64,000 nt of DNA from an uncultured Clostridium sp. (GCA_900547475.1 URGW01000019.1:3344-67343); one strand, 5' to 3'. Shown: positions 36,291 through 45,893, counted from the stretch's first letter. Translations and numbers: made by a program. The notes: generated by a model not told the origin, from the sequence alone.

Positions 36291-36326
36291 AAAAAGAATC
36301 TGTAACATATGTTACAGATTCTTTTT
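36291..36326. promoter_or_regulatory. Perfect 36-bp palindrome: Crp/Fnr operator within a terminator
   Basis: Arms 36291-36308 and 36309-36326 are exact reverse complements. The core TGTAACATATGTTACA (36301-36316) is a typical Crp/Fnr-family operator. The flanks AAAAAGAATC and GATTCTTTTT make it a terminator stem directly after the stop codon of the Crp/Fnr gene. It lies 64 bp before hcp. Confidence 0.75.
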
Positions 36327-36389
36327 TTGTATAGATGTAGAATAATCACATAGAGATTAAAAAATACATTTTAAGAGGAGATTTTAAAT

Positions 36390-38036
36390 ATGGAAAATAA
36401 GATGTTTTGTTTTCAATGTCAAGAAACTGCAGGATGTGCAGGATGTACTAAGTTTGGTGTATGTGGAAAAAGTCCAGAACTTGCAAATATGCAAGATTTA
36501 TTAATATATGCTACTAAAGGATTATCAGAAGTAACAACAAGAATAAGAAAAGAAGGAAAAAAGATTGATAAAGAGTTAAATCATTTTATTACATTAAACC
36601 TTTTTACAACTATTACAAATGCAAATTTTGATAACGAAGTATTTTATGGTAGAGTAAAGGAAACTTTAAGAGTAAAAAGAGAGTTAATAGAAAAATTAGA
36701 TAATAAAGAAAATTTATCAGAAGTTGCTTTATGGGAGGCATTTTCAAATGAAGAAATGGATAAAAAGTCAAATAGTGATGAGGTTGGAGTTCTTGCAACT
36801 AAGAATGAAGATGTAAGATCATTAAGAGAACTTATAACTTATGGATTAAAAGGATTATCAGCATATTCAAAACATGCTAATGCTTTAGGATATGATAATG
36901 AAGAAATAGATGCATTTATGCAAGAGACTTTAGCTAAGCTTTTAGATGATTCATTAACTGTTGAAGAATTAATTGCTTTAACATTAGAAACAGGAAAAGT
37001 AGGGGTAGATGGTATGGCATTATTAGATACTGCTAATACTGAAACTTATGGAAATCCTGAAATAACAAAAGTAAATATAGGAGTAGGTAAAAATCCAGGT
37101 ATCTTAGTATCAGGACATGACTTAAAAGATATTGAACAATTATTAATTCAAACAGAAGGAACAGGAGTAGATGTATATACCCACTCAGAAATGTTACCAG
37201 CTCACTATTATCCAAACTTAAAGAAGTACAAGCATTTAGTAGGTAACTATGGTAATGCATGGTGGAAGCAAAGAGAAGAGTTTGAAAGCTTTAATGGACC
37301 AATATTAATGACTACTAACTGTATAGTGCCACCAAAGAATGAAAGCTATAAATCAAGAATGTATACAACAGGAGCAGCAGGCTTCGAAGGTTGTGTTCAT
37401 ATAGAAGCTGATGAAAATGGCGTTAAAGATTTCTCTGCAATAATTGAACAAGCTAAGAAGTGTAAGGCACCAACAGAAATAGAACAAGGAGAAATTATAG
37501 GGGGATTTGCTCATGCACAAGTATTAGCATTAGCAGATCAAGTTGTTGAAGCTGTTAAAACTGGAGCTATTAAAAAATTCTTCGTTATGGCAGGATGTGA
37601 TGGAAGAGCTAAATCAAGAAATTATTATACAGACTTTGCAAAAGCTTTACCAAAGGATACAGTAATATTAACAGCAGGATGTGCTAAATATAAATATAAT
37701 AAGTTAGAGCTTGGAGATATAAATGGAATTCCAAGAGTTTTAGATGCAGGTCAATGTAATGATTCTTATTCATTAGCATTAATAGCATTAAAATTAAAGG
37801 AAGTATTTGAATTAGAAGATATTAATGAATTACCAATAGCATTTAATATTGCTTGGTATGAACAAAAGGCTGTAATAGTATTATTATCATTATTATATCT
37901 TGGAGTTAAGAATATACATTTAGGACCAACACTTCCTGCATTCCTTTCACCTAATGTAGCTAAAGTTTTAGTTGAAAACTTTGGAATTGGTGGTATTACT
38001 AATGTTGAAGATGATTTAAAGATGTTTTTAAAATAA
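36390..38036 (+). CDS. hcp: Hydroxylamine reductase / hybrid cluster protein
   Basis: A 548-residue hybrid cluster (prismane) protein. The N-terminus MFCFQCQETAGCAGC plus CGK supplies cysteines for the iron-sulfur cluster. Later conserved pieces are GHDLKDIEQLL, HSEMLPAHYYPNLKKYKHL and TTNCIVPP, then FVMAGCDGRAKSRNYYTDFA, TAGCAKYKYN and DAGQCNDSYSL that bind the hybrid cluster. It reduces hydroxylamine to ammonia in vitro and is also known as a nitric oxide reductase in nitrosative stress. The ribosome site is AGAGGAG. It lies behind a Crp/Fnr-type palindrome and the gene for such a regulator, and has its own terminator. Confidence 0.95.
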   Translation: MENKMFCFQCQETAGCAGCTKFGVCGKSPELANMQDLLIYATKGLSEVTTRIRKEGKKIDKELNHFITLNLFTTITNANFDNEVFYGRVKETLRVKRELIEKLDNKENLSEVALWEAFSNEEMDKKSNSDEVGVLATKNEDVRSLRELITYGLKGLSAYSKHANALGYDNEEIDAFMQETLAKLLDDSLTVEELIALTLETGKVGVDGMALLDTANTETYGNPEITKVNIGVGKNPGILVSGHDLKDIEQLLIQTEGTGVDVYTHSEMLPAHYYPNLKKYKHLVGNYGNAWWKQREEFESFNGPILMTTNCIVPPKNESYKSRMYTTGAAGFEGCVHIEADENGVKDFSAIIEQAKKCKAPTEIEQGEIIGGFAHAQVLALADQVVEAVKTGAIKKFFVMAGCDGRAKSRNYYTDFAKALPKDTVILTAGCAKYKYNKLELGDINGIPRVLDAGQCNDSYSLALIALKLKEVFELEDINELPIAFNIAWYEQKAVIVLLSLLYLGVKNIHLGPTLPAFLSPNVAKVLVENFGIGGITNVEDDLKMFLK

Positions 38037-38079
38037 TTAAATAGTTAGAAATAAGCAATAAAATTTATTATAATATTTT

Positions 38080-38109
38080 TAGAGTCGGAGATATCCGACT
38101 CTATTTTTA
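38080..38109 (+). terminator. Terminator after hcp
   Basis: TAGAGTCGGA (38080-38089) pairs with TCCGACTCTA (38094-38103) around loop GATA, followed by TTTTTAA. Confidence 0.85.
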
Positions 38110-38132
38110 AAGTTAAAATTTAATATAAAAAT

Positions 38133-38185
38133 AAAAACGTTCCTAGAATATATACCGGGGGAAGGTATTTTTTAGGAACGTTTTT
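38133..38185. other. Composite hairpin in the hcp-helicase gap
   Basis: AAAAACGTTCCTA (38133-38145) pairs with TAGGAACGTTTTT (38173-38185), enclosing a smaller ATACC/GGTAT stem with a G-rich loop. It sits only 25 bp after the hcp terminator, so it is not needed to end that transcript. It may end an unannotated short RNA or act from the other strand. The remaining gap to 38510 is AT-rich; apart from a weak 7-bp stem near 38250 I see nothing in it. Confidence 0.5.
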
Positions 38186-38510
38186 AATAGGGGAAAAATT
38201 TATTTAATACTTTATGATTAAAGTATAGTATAGAAATTTGTCAATTGTGTTTCAATTTAATGAAATTGATGTGTTTAAATTAATATAGTAATTGTGCTTG
38301 GGTAATAATGTAAAGTGATTTATAATATTTTTATATTAAGAAATATAAAAAAACAGTATTAACTAAGATATTTAGTAATATTTTATTTGTTAGAAGAAAA
38401 TGATTAAGAGCATAAGGAATAGCAAAGGCTATAAATATAGATGTTATAGATTTTGAAATAAGAAAATAATTATGAGATAAAAAGAATTAATAGTATATTG
38501 GAGGAAGTAT

Positions 38511-40268
38511 ATGAAAAAGAATGCAGCATTAAGAGAATTTAAAAAGTTAAAAAGTCAAATAAATCAAATAGAAGAAATAGTACATCATTCTAAGGTAGGA
38601 GCATTAATAGAACAAGAAACTTCTATTAGAAAGAAGATTAGATTACTTAAAGAAATGGAGAAAGAAGGATTTAAGGAGTATCAAGATGTATGTGATAGAT
38701 ATGAAGAAATACTAGAAGATGCTTCTAAGAGAATACTTGAAGATTATAATAAAAAAAATAATACTGATTTTAATTTTTATGAAGTAGTTAGGGGAAATTA
38801 CAATACTTTTTTAAATTCAGGTATTATGACAGTTCTTACTAAGCAACATATACCAAAGCTTATTGGAGAAGCTTTTGAAGAGGCATTTCCAGATAATCCA
38901 AAAGATGAATATATTATAACAAGAAGAATGAAAAGAAAAATATATATTCACCTTGGAGATACAAATACAGGGAAAACCTATAATGCAGTAGAAAGACTTA
39001 AAACAGCTAAAAAAGGTGTATATTTATCTCCACTTAGAATTTTAGCATTAGAGAACTATGATAAATTAAATAATGAAGGTATAGTTTGTGATTTAATGAC
39101 AGGTGAGGAAGAAATAATAAAAGAAAATTCAACACATGTTTCTTGTACTATAGAAAAGGTTAATTTAAAGCAAAGTTATGATATTGCTGTAATCGATGAA
39201 ATTCAAATGATTAGTGATACACAAAGAGGAATTGCATGGAGTAGAGCTGTTTTAGGACTTAGATGTAATGAAATTCATATTTGTGGTGCAATGAATGCTA
39301 AGGAATTGTTAATTAAGATATTAGAGGATTGCGAAGATGATTATGAAATTAAGGAGTATCATAGAAATATACCTTTATTAGTTGAAAGCAAAAATTTTAG
39401 TTATAATGATGTTCAAGAAGGAGATGCTATTGTAGTATTTTCGAAAAAGAGAGTATTAGAAATAGCACAGGATTATTCTAATAAAAATATAAAGACTAGT
39501 ATTATATATGGTGATTTACCACCAGAAGTTAGAAAGATGCAATATGAACAATTTATAAATAAGGAAAATAAAGTTTTAGTAACGACAGATGCTATTGGAA
39601 TGGGGGTTAACTTACCTATAAGAAGAATAATATTTATGTCTATAAGAAAGTTTGATGGAGAAGAGGTACGAGAATTAACATCTCAAGAAGTTAAACAAAT
39701 TGCGGGAAGAGCTGGTAGAAAAGGAATATATGATACAGGATATGTTGCAGGCGTTTCAGATACTCACAATTTTATTAGTAGAAAATTAGAGGTAAAGGAT
39801 GAGATTATAAAGCAGGCAGTAATAGGTCCATCAGAAGCAATTTTAACTATAAAAAGTTTACCACTAAATGAAAAATTAGTATTGTGGAAAACTAGAGAAT
39901 CAAAGATAGAATACTATACAAAGATGGATATAAGTGAATATCTATTAATATTAGAGAAAATAAAGAGATATAAGCTTAAAGAAGAAGATCAATGGGATTT
40001 ATTAAAAGTGCCTTTTGACGTTTCAAGTGAGGAGCTTATGAATAAATTCTTAGAATATGTAGATGAGGTATTTGTTGCTAAGTTAGATGAAATAACAAAA
40101 CCAACATGTTTTACAGGAAATCTTGATGATTTAGAGATTTATTATCAAAAAATTAATATGTATTATTCTTTTTCTAAGATATTTAACCTAAAGTTCGATG
40201 TGGATTGGGTATATTCAGAAAGACTTAGAGTTAGCGAAGATATAAATGAAATTTTAGTGAAAATATAA
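38511..40268 (+). CDS. SUV3-like DExH helicase
   Basis: A 585-residue superfamily 2 helicase. An N-terminal helical region (1-140, possible coiled coil near 10-60) precedes the motor. Motif I is GDTNTGKTYNA near residue 148, motif II is DEIQM near 229, and the second RecA domain has YGDLPPEVRKMQ, TTDAIGMGVNLP and motif VI QIAGRAGRKG. The DEIQM box and the GDTNTGKT Walker A are characteristic of SUV3, the RNA helicase of the mitochondrial degradosome, whose bacterial relatives occur in some Firmicutes. An RNA decay role is plausible but unproven here. The ribosome site is GGAGG. No nuclease gene is adjacent. Confidence 0.85.
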   Translation: MKKNAALREFKKLKSQINQIEEIVHHSKVGALIEQETSIRKKIRLLKEMEKEGFKEYQDVCDRYEEILEDASKRILEDYNKKNNTDFNFYEVVRGNYNTFLNSGIMTVLTKQHIPKLIGEAFEEAFPDNPKDEYIITRRMKRKIYIHLGDTNTGKTYNAVERLKTAKKGVYLSPLRILALENYDKLNNEGIVCDLMTGEEEIIKENSTHVSCTIEKVNLKQSYDIAVIDEIQMISDTQRGIAWSRAVLGLRCNEIHICGAMNAKELLIKILEDCEDDYEIKEYHRNIPLLVESKNFSYNDVQEGDAIVVFSKKRVLEIAQDYSNKNIKTSIIYGDLPPEVRKMQYEQFINKENKVLVTTDAIGMGVNLPIRRIIFMSIRKFDGEEVRELTSQEVKQIAGRAGRKGIYDTGYVAGVSDTHNFISRKLEVKDEIIKQAVIGPSEAILTIKSLPLNEKLVLWKTRESKIEYYTKMDISEYLLILEKIKRYKLKEEDQWDLLKVPFDVSSEELMNKFLEYVDEVFVAKLDEITKPTCFTGNLDDLEIYYQKINMYYSFSKIFNLKFDVDWVYSERLRVSEDINEILVKI

Positions 40269-40274
40269 GATTAT

Positions 40275-40313
40275 AACTATCTCAAAATTATAAAATATAA
40301 TTTTGAGATAGTT
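40275..40313. terminator. Bidirectional hairpin between helicase and glycosyltransferase genes
   Basis: A perfect 18-bp stem (40275-40292 with 40296-40313) with a 3-nt loop, between convergent genes. T-runs are weak on both strands. Confidence 0.65.
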
Positions 40314-40387
40314 AAGATTTATGTAATTAATGTTTATCAGTTACTAAATGAAAAATACTTTTTTAGGAAAATTATCCTCTACATATT

Positions 40388-42250
40388 TTAAGATTTTTTA
40401 GTATTATAATAAGGTTTTAAGTTATTTAAGTATATATTCATTATAAAATCAAGTTGATCATTAGTTAATGAATCAAAAGATAATCCAAATAGCTTGTCTT
40501 TATTTCTAGCAACTTTACATGGAATAATATTATCATTAATATGTACATTAAGTTTTGTGTTTAATTTAACATCTAAAGGATCATCTAAACTTATGGCCAT
40601 TCCTTTTTCTGAGATATCTATTAATGAGCCTGTTAAATTTCCTTGAGCTGTATTAATAAAAATACTTATATTTTCCTTAATTGAAATCCTCTCACTTTTT
40701 CTATATATAGGATTTTGGTATGCAACTTTAATACAAATTATTGAACCACAAAAATTATATATACTCCAGATAATATTAATTAAGTAAGCACCTAAATTAA
40801 TTTTATTAGTTAATAAATATATGGTTCCTAATATCCAAGCAAGTATAGTAGCAATTACAATTAAAATGTGAGATGAAGCCATTTTAAACTGAAATTGTTT
40901 TTTATTAGTAGTTATATCTTTAGATGTAACATTGAATTTTAATCTTATGCAAAATAGCTCTCGTAATATGGAAAGAGTTATATGAGGCGCCATAGCCACT
41001 TCATAATAATGAGACCACTTTAAACTTCTTGTCCTAGGAGAAAGTATAGTGAATATAAGTATTTGTCCTAATAAGAAAGGAATAAACATAGTCAATAAAC
41101 TTTTTATTGGAGCATCTATAATTAACTTATGACTTAATAAAAAAAATAATGGTGAAATTATGTATATAAGTTTTTGAATACTAGAAAGCCAATATACTAC
41201 ACCATCCCAATATGCTATTTTTTGTCCTAATGTTAAATTTTTATTAAATATTACATTAAATTTCTTTATTACTTGTAGGTTTCCTCTACACCATCTATCT
41301 CTTTGTTTAACAAGTTCGGTAAAGGTTGTGGCACTTAAACCTAAAGCTAGTTCTTCATTTATAAATTCTGAATCATAACCCTTAGCTTGTAGCAACATAC
41401 CAACAGCCATATCTTCTGTTATTGAGTAGGTTGGATATCCACCTATTTCCATTACGTATTTCTTTCTAAAAACGGCATTTGTTCCAACATGTAAAACTGC
41501 ATTGTTAGCAGCTCTAGCTTCTTCTACATCCCTCATGAAGAAATCTTGTTCATTAGGAATTTTTCTATTTAGATTATATTGATACATATCTTGATTATAA
41601 TAAACTTGAGGGGTTTGTACAAAAGCCATATTTTCGTTGGAGAAATATCCTACAGTTTTAGTTAAAAAATTTTTCTTTGGAATCATATCTGCATCTAAAA
41701 CAGCAAATAAATCACCTGTTATTATATTTAGTGCATTATTTATATTTCCTGCTTTTGCACCTTCATTATTATTTCTAGTAATATAATTAACATTATATTT
41801 TATACATAAATTTTTTAGTTCATTTCTATGACCATCATCGCAAACATAAACTTTAAGTTTATTTTGAGGATAATCTAGTTTTTTGCTAGCTATTATAGTT
41901 TTTTGAAGTAAATCTAATGGCTCGTTATATGTACAAATTAATAAATCCACAGATGGAATATTCTCTGGAGGATAATTATTCAAGGATTTACTTTCGAGTT
42001 TGTAATTTTTACTAAATAAGTATTGAAAATTTATGAATGATATTAATCCTAAAATTTCAGCTAAATATAAAAAAACTCCAAATATAAAACTTGTAATATC
42101 ATGGTTAATAGGTATAACAGAGAATCTCCATATTATATATATAATTGAGATAATAGAATTTACAATTATTAATATTTTTCTATTCTTTGGTTTTATGGTT
42201 GTTATAAGAAATGATATTAACAGTGCTAAAATAGAAATAATTAAATACAT
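40388..42250 (-). CDS. Cellulose-synthase-like GT2 glycosyltransferase with PilZ domain
   Basis: A 620-residue membrane glycosyltransferase. About three N-terminal TMs precede the GT2 domain (about 100-330): CTYNEP, VCDDGHRNELK, the DAD metal motif in VLDADMIPK, TEDMAVGMLLQ and QRDRWCRGN (QxxRW), all hallmarks of processive beta-glycan synthases such as BcsA. Four to five C-terminal TMs follow. A PilZ domain (about 530-610) has RKSER (RxxxR) and DISEKG (DxSxxG), the residues that bind cyclic di-GMP. It should make an exopolysaccharide under c-di-GMP control; the sugar is unknown. No other bcs-type gene is adjacent. It is divergent from the Ter island. Confidence 0.9.
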   Translation of the reverse strand: MYLIISILALLISFLITTIKPKNRKILIIVNSIISIIYIIWRFSVIPINHDITSFIFGVFLYLAEILGLISFINFQYLFSKNYKLESKSLNNYPPENIPSVDLLICTYNEPLDLLQKTIIASKKLDYPQNKLKVYVCDDGHRNELKNLCIKYNVNYITRNNNEGAKAGNINNALNIITGDLFAVLDADMIPKKNFLTKTVGYFSNENMAFVQTPQVYYNQDMYQYNLNRKIPNEQDFFMRDVEEARAANNAVLHVGTNAVFRKKYVMEIGGYPTYSITEDMAVGMLLQAKGYDSEFINEELALGLSATTFTELVKQRDRWCRGNLQVIKKFNVIFNKNLTLGQKIAYWDGVVYWLSSIQKLIYIISPLFFLLSHKLIIDAPIKSLLTMFIPFLLGQILIFTILSPRTRSLKWSHYYEVAMAPHITLSILRELFCIRLKFNVTSKDITTNKKQFQFKMASSHILIVIATILAWILGTIYLLTNKINLGAYLINIIWSIYNFCGSIICIKVAYQNPIYRKSERISIKENISIFINTAQGNLTGSLIDISEKGMAISLDDPLDVKLNTKLNVHINDNIIPCKVARNKDKLFGLSFDSLTNDQLDFIMNIYLNNLKPYYNTKKS

Positions 42251-42442
42251 TTAAAAGCTCGCCCCTTTTTTGTATTCAGTTATATAATTATATTATAATA
42301 ATTTTAAAAAATAAAGCATAAAAATAATAAAAAAATAAGAAATATGTCGAAAGTAAAATAAGAATGTAAGTTAAGAGTTTCTTTTTCTTAAAAGAAAATA
42401 ATAAAATATTAAGATTATATTTACACAAAATGTTAATTGTTT

Positions 42443-42451
42443 TGCTATAAT
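42443..42451 (+). promoter_or_regulatory. Extended -10 promoter of the Ter biosynthetic operon
   Basis: TGCTATAAT (TGn plus TATAAT at 42446-42451), 62 bp before the first start codon. A TTTACA at 42420-42425 is 20 bp upstream of the -10, too far for a normal -35. Confidence 0.55.
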
Positions 42452-42512
42452 TAGAGAATAATTAACTATTATAGAAAAGTAATTACCAGGTATTATAAAG
42501 GAGTATAAAGAA

Positions 42513-43625
42513 TTGAGATATTTAAATGAATATAAAAAAGATCTATTCTATAAAGAACCAATAGAGTTTAATAAGAATTCCAATAAGGATATATTAAAAT
42601 ATGCAGTAGGCGCTAATTTATATATGAATGGAGAAAAAAATTTTTATGAAAAGATAATTAATGGAGATTTTAATGAGTTAGGTACAATTTCTATTTGTTT
42701 TGAGGATGCAACTAAAGATAGTGAGGTTGAGAGTGCTGAGGATAATGTGGTTAAAATGCTAGATAATTTAACAACGTATATTAATGAGATAGATGTTATA
42801 AATAGTATTCCACTTATTTTTTTTAGGGTAAGAAATTATAATCAATTTCTTAGATTCACTTCAAAATTAAAAGCTGATCATTTTAAATACATTACTGGAT
42901 TTATTTTTCCGAAGTTTACTACAGAAAATTCAATAGCTTATCTTGAATACACAAAGGAGCTTTCAGAAAAGTATAATGAAGTTCTATATGCTATGCCTAT
43001 TTTAGAAAGTGAGGCTATTATTTATAAGGAAACTAGAATTCAAGAATTAATTAATATAAAAGAAGTAATAAATGATTATTCAGATATTATTTTAAATATT
43101 AGAGTTGGGGGTACTGATTTTTCTTCTAAATTTGGATTGAGGAGAAGTATTGATTCAAGTATTTATAATATAAGAGTAGTCTGTGATTGTTTAATTGATA
43201 TTATAAATATGTTTTTAAGAGATGGACAGGAATATGTTATTTCAGCACCAGTTTGGGAATATTTTTCTGAAGATATAAAATCTAAAGAAGTTTGTGGATT
43301 GATAAATGAAATAAAAAGTGATAAAGAAAATGGGTTTTGTGGTAAAACAATAATTCATCCAAGTCAAATTAAATATGTAAATTCATTATATACAGTTACT
43401 TATGAGGAATATATAGATGCTAAGGTTATAATTGATTCTCATAAAGATGGAGGAGTATTTAAGGGTTACGGTGGAAATAAGATGAATGAGGTAAAACCAC
43501 ACTTTAATTGGGCTAAGAAAGTTATGAGTAGAGCTGAAATCTTTGGGGTGTTAAAAGAAGGAGTATCAAATGAGGATTTATATAAGGAAGATAATTTTAG
43601 TAGTAAATCTATAGAAGTATTATAA
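42513..43625 (+). CDS. HpcH/HpaI aldolase / citrate-lyase-like protein of the Ter module
   Basis: A 370-residue TIM-barrel protein of the HpcH/citrate lyase beta superfamily. It has GTISICFEDATKD near residue 50, NIRVGGTDFSSKFGLRRS near 195 and GKTIIHPSQIKYVNSLY near 290, the last being the superfamily HPxQ motif. In Ter-type stress operons such a protein is regularly found with PRTase, PELOTA and HAD genes, in a predicted pathway to a nucleoside-like metabolite. The start is TTG with GGAG 9 bases upstream. It heads the operon, 25 bp before the PRTase gene. Confidence 0.85.
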   Translation: MRYLNEYKKDLFYKEPIEFNKNSNKDILKYAVGANLYMNGEKNFYEKIINGDFNELGTISICFEDATKDSEVESAEDNVVKMLDNLTTYINEIDVINSIPLIFFRVRNYNQFLRFTSKLKADHFKYITGFIFPKFTTENSIAYLEYTKELSEKYNEVLYAMPILESEAIIYKETRIQELINIKEVINDYSDIILNIRVGGTDFSSKFGLRRSIDSSIYNIRVVCDCLIDIINMFLRDGQEYVISAPVWEYFSEDIKSKEVCGLINEIKSDKENGFCGKTIIHPSQIKYVNSLYTVTYEEYIDAKVIIDSHKDGGVFKGYGGNKMNEVKPHFNWAKKVMSRAEIFGVLKEGVSNEDLYKEDNFSSKSIEVL

Positions 43626-43650
43626 AAAGGATATTAAAGAGGATAGAACT

Positions 43651-44808
43651 ATGAGTGTAGATATTAATATAAGAGAAAATAAATATAATTTAAATTTAAA
43701 TGATTTAATAATAATGGGAAAAAGAATTAACAATAATAAAAGAAATTTTTTATTTATAAGTAAGGTATTAGGAAAGCATATTGAAGCTAAGCCGAAGGTA
43801 TGTAAAGAAATAGGCTTGAAGTTAGCTAGATTAATTTTTGATAAAGAAGAAAAAAGCTATAAAAATAATGAAAAAATATGTGTAATAGGATTTGCTGAAA
43901 CAGCAACAGGATTAGGAATGGCTGTAGCATCGTATATAAAAAATTGTTATTATATCACTACTACTAGGGAATGTATAACAGAGTTAAAATCTATTTTAAA
44001 ATTTGAGGAAGAGCATTCCCATGCAACAACACATAAATGCTTTCCACTAGATAAGGACAAGATTGTTAATTCAGAAAAAATAATTTTAGTAGATGATGAA
44101 ATAACAACTGGTAAATCTATGATAAATATAATAAAAGAATTAAAAAAGGTTACTAATGCAAAAAAATTCATTATATTAAGCATTTTAGATTGGAGAAATG
44201 AAGAGTATAGAAAGGCATATGATGAGCTAGTTAATGAAGAAAATATTAATGTAGAAGTTTTATCCTTAATATCAGGAGATATAAAAGTAAAGGATACAAC
44301 TACCTATATAGATACTAATGATGAAGTAATAAATGATACTGCTGATGTTTTAAATTATAATGTTTTAGATAGAATTGACTTAAAGACAAGCTATGAAAAA
44401 GAGGTTGAAAGCTATTTATTACATACAGGAAGGTTTGGAATTGAATTTAATGAAATACAAGCATTAGAAAGTAAGTGTAAGGATATAGCTAATAGACTTC
44501 AAAGTTTGATTGAAAGTAATAAAAAAATATTAGTATTAGGGCATGGAGAAAATATATATATTCCTTGTAGAATAGCATCTTATATAAATGGAGATGTTTA
44601 TTTTAAGAGTACTACAAGAAGTCCAATTTATTGTGAAGATGTTGATGGTTATCCTATAAAAGAAAAACATGTATTTTATCATAAAGGAGTAAAGTATTAT
44701 TTTTATAATAAAAGTGAAATTGAAGAAAAGTATGATAAGGTAATCTTAATAACAGAAGATGATTTAAATATTAAATTAACAAACAATATGATTATAGTAA
44801 GGGTTTAG
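43651..44808 (+). CDS. Phosphoribosyltransferase with C-terminal TRSP domain (Ter module)
   Basis: A 385-residue protein. The N-terminal half is a PRTase domain with VIGFAETATGLGMAVASYI and the PRPP-binding loop IILVDDEITTGKS near residue 150. The C-terminal part (about 255-385) contains VLGHGENIYIPCRIA and the STTRSPIY segment that names the TRSP domain, known from Ter operons. It is expected to form or break an N-glycosidic bond with phosphoribosyl pyrophosphate. It is sandwiched between the aldolase-like and StiP-like genes in one operon (gaps of 25 and 5 bp), which strongly supports a shared pathway. The product is not known. Confidence 0.87.
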   Translation: MSVDINIRENKYNLNLNDLIIMGKRINNNKRNFLFISKVLGKHIEAKPKVCKEIGLKLARLIFDKEEKSYKNNEKICVIGFAETATGLGMAVASYIKNCYYITTTRECITELKSILKFEEEHSHATTHKCFPLDKDKIVNSEKIILVDDEITTGKSMINIIKELKKVTNAKKFIILSILDWRNEEYRKAYDELVNEENINVEVLSLISGDIKVKDTTTYIDTNDEVINDTADVLNYNVLDRIDLKTSYEKEVESYLLHTGRFGIEFNEIQALESKCKDIANRLQSLIESNKKILVLGHGENIYIPCRIASYINGDVYFKSTTRSPIYCEDVDGYPIKEKHVFYHKGVKYYFYNKSEIEEKYDKVILITEDDLNIKLTNNMIIVRV

Positions 44809-44813
44809 AGATT

Positions 44814-45893
44814 ATGGAGAATATAAATTTAGTTAAGCATAGTTATAAAGAAGATTGTATATTTTTACTTAAAGATTTAACTGATAAAATAAAGGAAATT
44901 ACAATAGAAGAAAAAGAAAAATTAATAAGAAGTGGAGTAAATTATTCGGAGATTATTTCGAAAGAAAGTATACCAAGTGAAGACATTAAAAATATATTTC
45001 TTAATATTTTAAATAGGGATAAGAAGGTAATTGCATATTATGTTGCAAAGATAGCAGAAATAATATATGGGCAAAAAGGTAATGCTTTGGTAATTGTTTC
45101 TTTAGCTAGAGCAGGAACCCCTTATGGAATACTAATTAAAAGATATTTGAAGTTTAAATATAAAGTAGATATAACACATTATAGTATATCTATTATAAGA
45201 GGAAAGGGAATAGATGCTAATGCATTAAAATATATTTTAAGTCAACATAAAGAAGCAAATATACAGTTTGTTGATGGATGGACTGGAAAAGGTTCTATAA
45301 CAAAAGAATTAAATAAATCTGTAGAGATTTTTAACAATGAAAATAAAGTTAATATAGATAGTTCGTTAGCTGTTATTTCAGATCCAGCAAAGTTATGTAA
45401 AGTATGTGGGACAAGAGAGGATTTTGGAATAGCTACATGTTGTTTAAATTCAACAGTAAGTGGATTGATAAGTAGAACAATTCATAATGACAGGTACATT
45501 GGTAAGGAGGATTTTCATGGAGCCAAGACTCTAAATTATTTAAGAGATAAAGATTATTCACAATATTTTATTGATGAAATAAGTAGTGAATTTAAGAATA
45601 TAAGTATTGGTTATGAGGATTTGACTTTAGAAATTGAAGATAAAGATTATTCAATGAAGATTGCTAATAAGATAAGAGAACTATATGATGTTAATAATAT
45701 AAATAATATTAAGTTAAGTGTAGGAGAATCAGCTAGAGTTTTATTAAGAAGAGACCCTAGAGTTATATTAGTTAAAAATAAGAATGATAAAAATGTAGAG
45801 CATATACTTAAATTAGCAGAGGAAAAAGGAGTAAAAGTTATTGAATATAAAGATAGTGATTATAATTGTATTTCAATAATTAATGAAAAATAA
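44814..45893 (+). CDS. StiP-type cysteine protease/PRTase-like protein with PELOTA RNA-binding domain
   Basis: A 359-residue protein. The main domain contains LARAGTPYGILIKRYLK, FVDGWTGKGSITKEL and a cysteine cluster KLCKVCGTREDFGIATCC, matching the family annotated as StiP in Ter operons. The C-terminal 70 residues (GESARVLLRRDPRVILVKN to the end) resemble a PELOTA/L7Ae-like RNA-binding domain. Conserved GTPYG and DGWTGKG could instead mean a divergent phosphoribosyltransferase-like fold. It starts 5 bp after the PRTase-TRSP stop codon with only a weak ribosome site, so it is probably translationally coupled. The HAD gene starts at the base after its stop. Confidence 0.8.
   Translation: MENINLVKHSYKEDCIFLLKDLTDKIKEITIEEKEKLIRSGVNYSEIISKESIPSEDIKNIFLNILNRDKKVIAYYVAKIAEIIYGQKGNALVIVSLARAGTPYGILIKRYLKFKYKVDITHYSISIIRGKGIDANALKYILSQHKEANIQFVDGWTGKGSITKELNKSVEIFNNENKVNIDSSLAVISDPAKLCKVCGTREDFGIATCCLNSTVSGLISRTIHNDRYIGKEDFHGAKTLNYLRDKDYSQYFIDEISSEFKNISIGYEDLTLEIEDKDYSMKIANKIRELYDVNNINNIKLSVGESARVLLRRDPRVILVKNKNDKNVEHILKLAEEKGVKVIEYKDSDYNCISIINEK

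Noticed and set aside
38390..38475. Possible gene remnant: a short frame (about 17 codons) ending in TAA before the helicase
   Set aside because: It lacks a start codon and is too short to compare with any family.
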